This document shows positions 1 to 6,089 of a stretch of DNA of 10,280 bases, in pieces (positions within the stretch are counted from its first letter, which is position 1; each line of letters begins with the position of its first letter). Source of the stretch: Deltaproteobacteria bacterium (GTDB lineage: Bacteria; Desulfobacterota; G020345765); NCBI GenBank assembly GCA_030616835.1, contig JAUWWP010000058.1, positions 1 to 10,280 on the forward strand, read 5' to 3'. Under the pieces are notes generated by a model. That model did no database searches and had not been told where the DNA came from. It was given only the letters and a program-made list of their open reading frames with translations. A program made the translations under genes and the position numbers.

Positions 1-20
1 AATCCAAAACTCAAAACATT

Positions 21-60
21 CCCTTCAACAGGCCTGTCCTGAGCGAAGCCGAAGGGCTCA
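21..60 (+). repeat. Palindromic dispersed repeat, copy 1
   Basis: The segment has a CAGGCCTG core followed by GTCCTGAGCGAAG and is closed by CCCTTC (21-26) and GAAGGG (51-56), so it can fold into a hairpin. Bases 22-60 match the reverse complement of 1620-1658 at 37 of 39 positions. The two copies therefore lie in opposite orientations about 1.6 kb apart. A shorter relative is at 3834-3857. No coding role is visible. It looks like a REP/MITE-type dispersed repeat rather than a gene part. Confidence 0.8.
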
Positions 61-213
61 AGAAAAGGTTTTAAACATTTGATATTTGGATTTTGAATTT
101 GTTTAGGATTTAGGATTTGTAATTTAGAATTTAGCATCATAATGATGTATACGTAAATATTTTAGATGCTTTATATAGCTATCCCCTAAGAGTTAGGAGG
201 AAATCCAAACGAG
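61..213. other. A/T-rich leader of proC with reiterated GGATTT/GAATTT words
   Basis: From about 81 to 135 the sequence consists of degenerate short direct repeats (gatttgga, ttttgaattt, aggattt, aggatttg, aatttagaattt), a low-complexity intergenic texture. After it comes a short A/T-rich stretch with possible -10-like words such as TATATA (172-177), but I found no convincing -35 partner, so I do not place the proC promoter. The proC ribosome binding site AGGAGG is at 195-200. Confidence 0.5.
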
Positions 214-1050
214 ATGCCGCGAAATAAAGAAAAAGGAAAGATTGGCTTTATTGGGGCTGGGAATATGGGGGAGGCCCTGATTAAAGGGATGCTTCTTTCC
301 CAAAGTTTTAGTCCGCAGCAGCTACTGGCCAGCGATAAGGTATCTGGGCGGCTAAAATACCTTGCCAAAACCTATAAGATAAAGGCCTTTGAAAAGAACT
401 CCGAGATTGTCTGGCGTTCAGAGGTCATTATCTTAGCGGTTAAGCCCCAGAATCTGGAGGAGGCTCTAAAGGAGGTGAGAGAAGGACTCAGCAAGGACAA
501 GCTCCTTATCTCCATCCTTGCCGGAATCCCGGTGGGTAAGGTCCAGGATTTCCTAAAAAAGGGGAGCAAGGTAATCCGGGCTATGCCCAATGCTCCGGCT
601 CTGGTTCAGGAAGGTGCTACGGCAATCTTCCGGGGAGATCAGGCCACTGAAAAGGATGAACAGATTGCCCGCCGGATCTTTGACTCGGTGGGGAAAACCA
701 TTATCCTCCAGGATGAGTCTTTGATGGATGCCGTAACTGGTCTAAGCGGCAGTGGTCCTGCTTACGTTTTCGTGATTCTCGAATCACTCTCTGACGGCGG
801 AGTTAAAATGGGGCTATCCCGGGAGGTAGCCACAAATTTGGCTATCCAGACCCTCGCTGGTGCTGCCAAGTTAGCCCGGGAGTCAAGGAAGCATCCGGGA
901 GAGCTGAAAGATATGATTACTTCACCCGGGGGAACAACTATTGTCGGACTTAAGAAACTGGAAGAAGGGGGACTGCGGGCGAGCTTGATGGAGGCGGTAG
1001 AAGCAGCCACCCTACGCGCAAAAGAACTGTCAAAAGGAGGTAAGAGATGA
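214..1050 (+). CDS. proC: Pyrroline-5-carboxylate reductase
   Basis: Catalyses the last step of proline synthesis, NAD(P)H-dependent reduction of 1-pyrroline-5-carboxylate to L-proline, in the cytoplasm. The 278-residue product is about the usual family length (near 270). An N-terminal Rossmann fold begins with the dinucleotide motif GFIGAGNMGE (residues 11-20). AVKPQ (75-79) and RAMPNAP (122-128) follow. The C-terminal helical dimerisation and substrate part carries LSGSGPAYVF (177-186) and the SPGGTT signature (237-242). The ATG at 214 is supported by AGGAGG at 195-200, although the 13-base spacing is longish. The N-terminal MPRNKEKGK before the first strand is a short polar extension. The stop overlaps the next start as ATGA (1047-1050), so the downstream divIVA-like gene is probably translationally coupled. 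Identification is secure. Confidence 0.97.
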   Translation: MPRNKEKGKIGFIGAGNMGEALIKGMLLSQSFSPQQLLASDKVSGRLKYLAKTYKIKAFEKNSEIVWRSEVIILAVKPQNLEEALKEVREGLSKDKLLISILAGIPVGKVQDFLKKGSKVIRAMPNAPALVQEGATAIFRGDQATEKDEQIARRIFDSVGKTIILQDESLMDAVTGLSGSGPAYVFVILESLSDGGVKMGLSREVATNLAIQTLAGAAKLARESRKHPGELKDMITSPGGTTIVGLKKLEEGGLRASLMEAVEAATLRAKELSKGGKR

Positions 1051-1547
1051 AGATTACTCCACTGGATATCCAGCAGCAGCAGTTTACAGTCAGGTTCAGA
1101 GGGTTTGATCAACGGGATGTAGAATCCTTCCTGGAGCTGGTTCGCAATGAATTTGAGGAGTTGATCAAAGAGAACAACTCACTTAAAGACGAACTCCGGA
1201 GAAAAAACGAGCAGGTTGCAAAATACCAGGATAATGAGCAGACCCTGAAGGAGACAATGATAACCGCTCAGAAGATTACAAAAGACGTCAAGACCAATGC
1301 AATCAAGGAATCAGAGGTGATAGTAGCTGAGGCTAGACTCAAAGCCCAGGAGGTCCTCAACAGCGCCCAGCTACGAAGCCTGGAAATTATCGAAGAGATC
1401 AAAGAGCTAAAGCGGCAGAAGATCCAGTTTGAATCAAACCTCAGGGCCAATATCGAAACCCATTTTAGGATGCTGGAGGCGGAGGCGAAGAAGGCGGAAG
1501 AATTCGACGCTCTGGAGGAAAAGCTGGAGTTCCTCCATAAAAAGTAA
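1047..1547 (+). CDS. DivIVA-domain coiled-coil protein
   Basis: A 166-residue protein whose first 45 residues match the DivIVA membrane-targeting domain: MKITPLDI, then F13, then the FRGFDQRDVESFL block (residues 17-29). The rest, about residues 35-160, is highly charged (E/K/R/Q) with heptad-like spacing and should form a long parallel coiled coil. Family members bind curved membrane at poles or septa and recruit other proteins. The partner here is unknown. GGAGG (1036-1040) lies inside the 3' end of proC, and ATGA overlaps the proC stop. In many bacteria divIVA lies close to proC with a yggT membrane gene between them; yggT is absent here. I call the family, not a specific orthologue, because DivIVA, GpsB and Wag31-like functions cannot be told apart from sequence alone. 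Confidence 0.88.
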   Translation: MKITPLDIQQQQFTVRFRGFDQRDVESFLELVRNEFEELIKENNSLKDELRRKNEQVAKYQDNEQTLKETMITAQKITKDVKTNAIKESEVIVAEARLKAQEVLNSAQLRSLEIIEEIKELKRQKIQFESNLRANIETHFRMLEAEAKKAEEFDALEEKLEFLHKK

Positions 1548-1680
1548 ACCCCGTTACAAGCTCACCATTTAGGCAATCTGTCTAACGAGGCACACGAAGC
1601 TTTAGTCCGCCTCTTGTCCTGAGCCCTTCGACTTCGCTCAGGACAGGCCTGTCGAAGGAGACTCGGATTTCTAACGGGGT
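1548..1680. repeat. Composite repeat with 9-bp inverted ends between convergent genes
   Basis: The gap between the divIVA-like stop and the response-regulator stop begins with ACCCCGTTA (1548-1556) and ends with its exact reverse complement TAACGGGGT (1672-1680). Inside are a near-copy of the right end, TCTAACGAGG (about 1580-1589), a GAGGC/GCCTC pair (1587-1591 and 1609-1613), and a palindromic repeat unit at 1616-1660. The arrangement suggests one repeat nested in another. Because both flanking genes read into it, the hairpins could also act as a bidirectional terminator or mRNA 3' stabiliser. No U-tract follows them, so intrinsic termination is not shown. Confidence 0.6.
1616..1660 (-). 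repeat. Palindromic dispersed repeat, copy 2
   Basis: GTCCTGAGC (1616-1624) and GCTCAGGAC (1636-1644) form a perfect 9-bp stem around an 11-base loop. An overlapping pair, CCTTCGA (1625-1631) with TCGAAGG (1652-1658), gives an alternative fold. Read on the minus strand, 1658-1620 matches 22-60 with two mismatches in 39 bases. It lies within the larger 1548-1680 element. Confidence 0.8.
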
Positions 1681-1683
1681 AAA

Positions 1684-2736
1684 TTAAATTATATATCTAT
1701 CATATATCTTATCCCCGATAAAGACATCAACTATCTGGGGATCAAACTGAGTCCCACGGACTCTTCTTATTTCGAACAGAGCCTCCTCAACTGTTAGTGC
1801 TTTCCGATAAGGCCTATCGCTGGTCATGGCATCAAAAGAATCAGTAACGGCAATTATCCGGGCATAAATATTTATCTCTTTTCCCTTGAGACCATCAGGA
1901 TAACCCCTGCCGTCAAAATGCTCATGATGGTTGCGGAGCAGAGGCAGAGCAGGACGAAAGATTTCAACCGGTCTGATAATCTCCTCCCCGATTATTGTAT
2001 GGCGCTGGACATGAGCGTATTCTTTTGTGGTCAGGCGGCTGGTTTTTTTTAAGACGGCATCTTTAATCCCGATTTTCCCAATATCGTGCAATAAAGAGCC
2101 GTACTCTAAAATCTCCAACTGCTCCTCGGAAAGATTAAGAAAGTTGAGTCTCTTTGCTATTTCCAGGGAGAGTTGACTCACCCGGTAAGAGTGCCCTTTG
2201 GTAAATGGATCCTTGGCCTCGATCGCCCCGGAGAGAGTCTTTACCATATCGAAGTTGGCTCGCTTAAGTTGAGAATACGCCCGTTCCAATTCAGATGTCC
2301 TCTCAATAGACTCCTTTACGGCTTCCTCAAGCTCCCTCGACATATTCACTCTCGCCGCCTCTTCCTCTTCCAGTAGCCTTTTATGCTGGATTGCTCTTTC
2401 AAGGGCGATAAGAAGCTCATCCTTTTTAATTGGCTTAGTAAGATAATCAACAGCACCTTTTTTCATCACCTCAACCGCGGTCTCAACATTAACGAAACCG
2501 GTTAACATGATCACCGGCAAGGTTTTATATTCTTTTTTAATATGTTCTAATACCTTAATACCACCGACTTTCCTAATGTCGCAGGTGACCACTTCGAAGG
2601 AATTCTCCTCCAATATCTTATATGCCGTCTCAGCATCCTTCGCCTCACTGGTGAGGTAGCCGGCCTTATCAAGGTGCACCCGGAGGATACTTCTTGCCTT
2701 CTCATCATCATCTATTATTAAAGCTCTTTTCGCCAT
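1684..2736 (-). CDS. Response regulator with REC and HD-GYP domains
   Basis: A 350-residue REC plus HD-GYP protein, expected to hydrolyse cyclic di-GMP under phosphorelay control in the cytoplasm. The receiver (about 1-118) has acidic residues D9-D11, phosphoacceptor D53, T79 and K101-P102. The loop after D53 reads DIRKVGG and is about two residues shorter than the common D-x-R-M-P-G-x-D-G form. A coiled-coil linker (about 119-165) leads to HD-GYP: H182, H217-D218 in HDIGKIGI, H242 and H246, HHEHFDGRGYPDG (270-282) and DSFDAMTSDRPYR (299-311). All expected catalytic motifs are present. I chose the ATG at 2736 because it starts the receiver directly (MAKRALIIDDD) and has GAAAGG (2742-2747) five bases upstream. 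A longer open frame to 2805 overlaps the dGTPase gene and adds only a basic tail. No cognate histidine kinase is in the window. Confidence 0.93.
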   Translation of the reverse strand: MAKRALIIDDDEKARSILRVHLDKAGYLTSEAKDAETAYKILEENSFEVVTCDIRKVGGIKVLEHIKKEYKTLPVIMLTGFVNVETAVEVMKKGAVDYLTKPIKKDELLIALERAIQHKRLLEEEEAARVNMSRELEEAVKESIERTSELERAYSQLKRANFDMVKTLSGAIEAKDPFTKGHSYRVSQLSLEIAKRLNFLNLSEEQLEILEYGSLLHDIGKIGIKDAVLKKTSRLTTKEYAHVQRHTIIGEEIIRPVEIFRPALPLLRNHHEHFDGRGYPDGLKGKEINIYARIIAVTDSFDAMTSDRPYRKALTVEEALFEIRRVRGTQFDPQIVDVFIGDKIYDRYII

Positions 2737-2752
2737 TTTTGCCTTTCTTTTA

Positions 2753-3790
2753 TCAAGTGACCCACGGACGCGGGATGAATATCTCTTGGTAGCGCTGGAG
2801 GGCATAGCGGTCAGTCATTCCCGCAATAAAGTCGCACACCCTTCGCTCCGGGGGGTCCTCTTCCCGGAACCTTCCCGCCTCCGGGCTAAAGCTCTCGACA
2901 TTTTCCAGATAGTATTGATAAAGGTCGGTCAGGATCTTGGAGCACTTGATGAAATCAGCATAAACCTTCTCCTGGGTATAGACATGGGCATAGAGGAACT
3001 CCCTTAATCCCTTAAGGGCCTCATAGGTCTCCTTGTTCATCCGGATGCGGGAGCCGTCGTCTCTTAAGCTATTATAAATAATATCAGTAACCATCGTATT
3101 AATCCTTTGGGAATGGGTATTACCCAAGCTCCGGCAGTACTCCTTCGGAATATCCCCTTCCTTAATTACTTCCCCTCGCAGGGCATCATCCAGGTCGTGA
3201 TTAATGTAAGCAACGACATCAGCAATCCTCACGATCTGCCCTTCCAGGGTGGAAGCCATTACCTCGGTATCATCGGAGAGGATCTCGCTCTGGTCTTTTG
3301 AATGATGAGAGATACCATTGAGAACCTCGAAGGTAAGGTTTAGCCCCTGACCATCATTCTCCAGATACTCCACCACCCTTATACTCTGCTGGAAATGCTT
3401 AAATCCTTGAGGAAGGATTCGGTCTAAAACTTCCTCACCGGCATGGCCGAAGGGTGGATGGCCCAGGTCATGAGCCATTGCGATTGCCTCGGTCAGGTTC
3501 TCGTTGAGTCTTAGTGCTTTGGCAATGGTCCTGGCAATCTGCGCGACCTCCAGGGTATGGGTTAACCGGGTGCGGTAGTGATCCCCGCTGGGGGAGAGAA
3601 AGACCTGGGTTTTATGTTTCAGCCTGCGGAAAGATTTGCTGTGAATGATCCTATCCCGGTCGTGCTGAAATGCCGGGCGGATGGGGCAGGGCTCCTCCTG
3701 CCTTACTCTCCCCCGGGTCTCAGAACTTAATTTGGCGTAAGGAGAGAGGATCTTTCTCTCCTGCTCTTCCAGCATCTCCCGAATTAGCAT
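2753..3790 (-). CDS. dgt: Deoxyguanosinetriphosphate triphosphohydrolase-like HD protein
   Basis: The dGTPase family removes triphosphate from deoxynucleoside triphosphates and so influences dNTP pools. The 345-residue product matches the short Dgt-like subfamily in length. Visible motifs are the N-terminal SPYAKLSSETRGR (16-28), FRRLKHKTQVF (54-64), and RTRLTHTLEV with metal ligand H78. The HD pair H107-D108 lies in HDLGHPPFGHAGE (107-119), and IADVVAYINHDLDD (189-202) supplies ligand D191. The HD metal site is therefore complete. Substrate preference (dGTP or several dNTPs) cannot be read from sequence. The start MLIREMLEEQE fits the family. Its first seven bases overlap the 3' end of the upstream DUF1285 frame, and the ribosome site (AAAAGAA) is weak, which suggests coupling to upstream translation. 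The stop is 16 bases before the response-regulator ATG, so the two are probably co-transcribed. Confidence 0.93.
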   Translation of the reverse strand: MLIREMLEEQERKILSPYAKLSSETRGRVRQEEPCPIRPAFQHDRDRIIHSKSFRRLKHKTQVFLSPSGDHYRTRLTHTLEVAQIARTIAKALRLNENLTEAIAMAHDLGHPPFGHAGEEVLDRILPQGFKHFQQSIRVVEYLENDGQGLNLTFEVLNGISHHSKDQSEILSDDTEVMASTLEGQIVRIADVVAYINHDLDDALRGEVIKEGDIPKEYCRSLGNTHSQRINTMVTDIIYNSLRDDGSRIRMNKETYEALKGLREFLYAHVYTQEKVYADFIKCSKILTDLYQYYLENVESFSPEAGRFREEDPPERRVCDFIAGMTDRYALQRYQEIFIPRPWVT

Positions 3791-4446
3791 TTCTTTTCGA
3801 GATCACAATTGGTCATTGAGATATGAACCACGAATCCTTCGACAAGCTCAGGACATGTTTCACGAATTATACGAATTTTTTCTAACAGCGGGGCGTCTCG
3901 AAGGATGTGATTTGAAAAATGTAATACAATCATTTGCAATTTACAATTTACAATCTCCGTTTGGAATTTGGAGGTCTTATCCGATCCTTTCAGGTAATAC
4001 CTCTCCCCGTTGAGGAGAACAAAATAGCTTCCAGATGAGGGGTCAAATTCGATATACCGGGCAAGTTCATAATAGCTGGCTCGGCAGAAGCGAGCCCGGT
4101 ACCCACCCTTCTTTACCCGGCAGTAAAGCACATTGTCTTCCCCGACCTGGAGGGTGCTTAGGTTAAGGGTCTCTGTGCTCTCGTCATTGAGCAGAATTGC
4201 AAAATACGCACCTTTAGCTTCAGCAGAGGGATTATAATCCAGGGATTTTACCAGGAAGGGAGCATCCTCGACCTCCACATAACTCCACTCCTTCCCGATC
4301 GCGATCAGATAACTTCCCCGGGAGTCTCTCTTTAAGCTTCGGCTGAATAGCTTACAGGTCCTTTCATGGGTGATCTCCACCCCTTCGTGATACCACCTTC
4401 CTTCTTTGTCGAACCGTAGGCTCGGATGTTCGGGACTGTCCACCAC
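3784..4446 (-). CDS. DUF1285 family protein with repeat-derived C-terminal tail
   Basis: A 220-residue protein. Residues about 10-155 resemble DUF1285: GRWYHEGVEITHE (16-28), then CKLFSRSLKRD, a YLIAIGKEW strand, and VEVEDAPFLV. A second beta-rich half ends near RYYLKG. The family's function is unknown, and I infer none. The start is GTG at 4446 (or the adjacent GTG at 4443), four bases after the dtd stop, with only a weak AAGG upstream, consistent with coupling to dtd. Residues about 161-220 look foreign. They are encoded by low-complexity repeat words (FQTEIVNCKL), then a palindromic repeat giving TCPELVEGF, then sequence up to the dgt start. The native stop was probably lost when repeats inserted, leaving an appended tail and a 7-base overlap with dgt. 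The domain call is moderately strong; the tail interpretation is inference. Confidence 0.75.
   Translation of the reverse strand: MVDSPEHPSLRFDKEGRWYHEGVEITHERTCKLFSRSLKRDSRGSYLIAIGKEWSYVEVEDAPFLVKSLDYNPSAEAKGAYFAILLNDESTETLNLSTLQVGEDNVLYCRVKKGGYRARFCRASYYELARYIEFDPSSGSYFVLLNGERYYLKGSDKTSKFQTEIVNCKLQMIVLHFSNHILRDAPLLEKIRIIRETCPELVEGFVVHISMTNCDLEKKC
3834..3906. repeat. Repeat element with 9-bp inverted ends inside the DUF1285 3' region
   Basis: ATCCTTCGA (3834-3842) and its exact reverse complement TCGAAGGAT (3898-3906) bound a 73-base segment. The left end continues CAAGCTCAGGAC, a shorter member of the family at 21-60 and 1616-1660. Read on the minus strand in the DUF1285 frame, this end is translated as TCPELVEGF. 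Confidence 0.7.
3935..3975. repeat. Low-complexity CAATTTACAATTT tract
   Basis: Tandem copies of the word CAATTTA (CAATTTACAATTTACAATC at 3937-3955) are followed by TTTGGAATTTGG. The texture resembles the intergenic GAATTT/GGATTT tract upstream of proC but lies inside the open DUF1285 frame. This supports the idea that intergenic-type DNA has been captured into the gene's 3' end. Confidence 0.5.
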
Positions 4447-4450
4447 TTGG

Positions 4451-4900
4451 TTAAAAAGCCTTTTTGCTATCCAAAAGAATGGTCACCGGACCGTCATTTA
4501 TCAGCTCTACCTCCATCTTAGCCTGAAATTCACCCAGGGCAGCCTTAATCCCCTGCAGCTTAATTTTAGAAGCAAAGTATTGGTAAAGCTCCTGGGCACG
4601 GTCGGGCTCGGCTGAGAGCGAAAAGGAGGGTCTTCTGCCTTTGCGGCAGTCTGCATAAAGGGTAAACTGGGAGACTATCAGGATCTCTCCCTCAATATCC
4701 TTCAGGGAGAGGTTTAGCTTTCCTTCACTATCCTCAAAAATCCTCAAATTGACGACCTTATCCGCTAAGTAATCGGCATCTTCCTGGGTATCTTCCCTGC
4801 CGACGCCTAAAAAAGTTAAAAGACCCCTTCCGATCTCACCGACGGTGCGGTTGGCAACCGCTACCCGGGCCTGCTTCACCCTCTGGATTACTGCCCTCAC
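4451..4900 (-). CDS. dtd: D-aminoacyl-tRNA deacylase
   Basis: Hydrolyses D-aminoacyl-tRNA (and glycyl-tRNA-Ala) to keep D-amino acids out of translation; a cytoplasmic homodimer. The 149-residue length is typical. The start MRAVIQRVKQARVAV is the canonical N-terminus. The two family signatures are present: SQFTLYADCRKGRRPSF (SQxTLYAD block, about residues 77-93) and INDGPVTILLDS near the C-terminus (the NxGPVT block that meets the partner subunit's active site). The start codon is GTG at 4900, supported by AGAGGG (4908-4913) seven bases upstream. It is the first gene of a four-gene minus-strand operon and stops four bases before the DUF1285 GTG. Confidence 0.97.
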   Translation of the reverse strand: MRAVIQRVKQARVAVANRTVGEIGRGLLTFLGVGREDTQEDADYLADKVVNLRIFEDSEGKLNLSLKDIEGEILIVSQFTLYADCRKGRRPSFSLSAEPDRAQELYQYFASKIKLQGIKAALGEFQAKMEVELINDGPVTILLDSKKAF

Positions 4901-4922
4901 TGAGAATCCCTCTTTTTAACTT

Positions 4923-4952
4923 ATTATTAAGGTATTTCGCTGGATAAGGCAA
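4923..4952 (-). promoter_or_regulatory. Candidate sigma-70-type promoter of the dtd operon
   Basis: Read on the minus strand, TTGCCT (4952-4947, four of six matches to TTGACA) is followed after 18 bases by AATAAT (4928-4923, five of six matches to TATAAT). Transcription would start near 4916, giving a leader of about 16 bases that still contains the dtd ribosome site at 4908-4913. The fit in position is good, but it is a motif match only. Confidence 0.45.
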
Positions 4953-4972
4953 GAGATTTTTAATGAATTTCC

Positions 4973-5001
4973 TTGACTTTTAGAAACTGTAATGATATGT
5001 A
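4973..5001 (+). promoter_or_regulatory. Candidate promoter of hflK-hflC
   Basis: TTGACT (4973-4978) is followed after 17 bases by the weak -10 word TATGTA (4996-5001). A start near 5008 would leave a leader of roughly 45 bases carrying the strong AAGGAGG site at 5043-5049. The -35 is good and the -10 is poor. It lies in the divergent dtd/hflK gap, where a plus-strand promoter is expected. Confidence 0.35.
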
Positions 5002-5054
5002 GCAAAAGGTGATTGAACTTCAGGTAAATTAAATTTCCTACCAAGGAGGGAAAC

Positions 5055-6089
5055 ATGGTTAGAGGGGGAAGGGGACCATGGGATAAAGGAGGGGGCACTC
5101 CGGAGTTCCCAGATATTGATATCGATAAGATTATCAAAAAGTTCCAGGAGGCTTTTCGGGGTAAGCTGTCCGGTGCATGGGTCGTTTTACTACTGATATT
5201 GATCATTGTCCTTTTTACCGGGGCTTATCGAGTCGGGGTTGATGCAAGAGGGGTGGTGCAGAGATTCGGGAAGTATGTGAGGACAACCGAACCAGGGCTT
5301 CACCTAAAAATGCCGCTGGGAATCGAAAAGGTTACCAAGGTAAAGGTCGATCGGGTCCACACCGAGGAATTCGGTTTCCGAACATTGCGCCCGGGAGTAA
5401 GAACCGAATATGCAAGAAGAGGGTATCTTGATGAGTCCTTGATGTTAACCGGCGATCTAAACATTGCCGAGGTCCAGTGGATAATCCAGTTCAGGATCTA
5501 TGACCCGGTTAAATATCTATTTGAGGTGAGAGATGCCCGGACTACTATCCGGCATATTTCCGAGACCGTGATGCGCCGGGAAGTAGGAGATAGAAGTGTA
5601 AATGAGGCAATAAATAAAAGACAGGAGATTGCTCAGCAGGCAAGGATAGATATGCAGGCAATTCTGGATACTTATGATACCGGGATCAGGCTGGTTACCG
5701 TGGAGCTGCAGGATGTTGTGCCCCCGGAAGCGGTGAAGGCCGCATTCAATGAGGTTAACCAGGCACTTCAAGAAAAAGAGAAGATGATAAACCAGGCCTG
5801 GGAAGAGTATAACAAGGTGATCCCCCTTGCCAGCGGTGAGGCCGAGAAGACGATAAAGTCAGCCGAGGGTTATGCCCTGGACCGGGTAAACCGGGCAAAG
5901 GGGGATGCTAACCGATTCATTGCGGTCTGGAAGGAGTACAGTCGCGCCAAGGATGCCACCAGAAGAAGACTTTATTTGGAAACCCTGCAGGAGGTTCTTC
6001 CTAAGCTGGGAAAGAAGTATGTTATCGATCCCGAGCAAAAAGGGCTACTACCCCTTCTGCACCTGGGTCGGGAAGGAGAGACAAAATGA
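5055..6089 (+). CDS. hflK: HflK, SPFH-domain regulator of the FtsH protease
   Basis: A membrane-anchored stomatin/prohibitin/flotillin/HflK (SPFH) protein that, with HflC, forms a large cage around the FtsH AAA protease and limits its access to membrane substrates. The 344 residues comprise a Gly-rich cytoplasmic N-terminus (RGGRGPWDKGGGTPEFPDID, 3-22) typical of HflK, one membrane segment (about 41-60, AWVVLLLILIIVLFTGAYRV), and then the SPFH domain (about 61-240) with RFGKYVRTTEPGLHLKMP. An Ala/Glu-rich helical region follows (about 235-315). The ATG at 5055 has a strong AGGAGG (5044-5049) five bases away. The stop overlaps hflC as ATGA. ftsH itself is not in the window. It is separated from the divergent dtd by a 154-base gap. 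Confidence 0.95.
   Translation: MVRGGRGPWDKGGGTPEFPDIDIDKIIKKFQEAFRGKLSGAWVVLLLILIIVLFTGAYRVGVDARGVVQRFGKYVRTTEPGLHLKMPLGIEKVTKVKVDRVHTEEFGFRTLRPGVRTEYARRGYLDESLMLTGDLNIAEVQWIIQFRIYDPVKYLFEVRDARTTIRHISETVMRREVGDRSVNEAINKRQEIAQQARIDMQAILDTYDTGIRLVTVELQDVVPPEAVKAAFNEVNQALQEKEKMINQAWEEYNKVIPLASGEAEKTIKSAEGYALDRVNRAKGDANRFIAVWKEYSRAKDATRRRLYLETLQEVLPKLGKKYVIDPEQKGLLPLLHLGREGETK

Noticed and set aside
140..180. proC promoter at TATATA (172-177) or CATAAT (137-142)
   Set aside because: No acceptable -35 word lies at a suitable distance, and such A/T-rich words are expected by chance here.
762..1112. Minus-strand open frame opposite proC and divIVA
   Set aside because: The Ser/Pro/Leu-rich product looks like the complement of a well-identified gene, with no domain.
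1548..1680. CRISPR-like or tRNA-like structure in the repeat-rich gap
   Set aside because: There are no regularly spaced direct repeats and no cloverleaf with T-loop or anticodon features; the repeats are inverted and nested.
2737..2805. N-terminal extension of the HD-GYP response regulator (MPSSATKRYSS...)
   Set aside because: It overlaps the end of dgt, adds a non-conserved basic tail, and the internal ATG at 2736 has a properly spaced ribosome site and begins the receiver fold.
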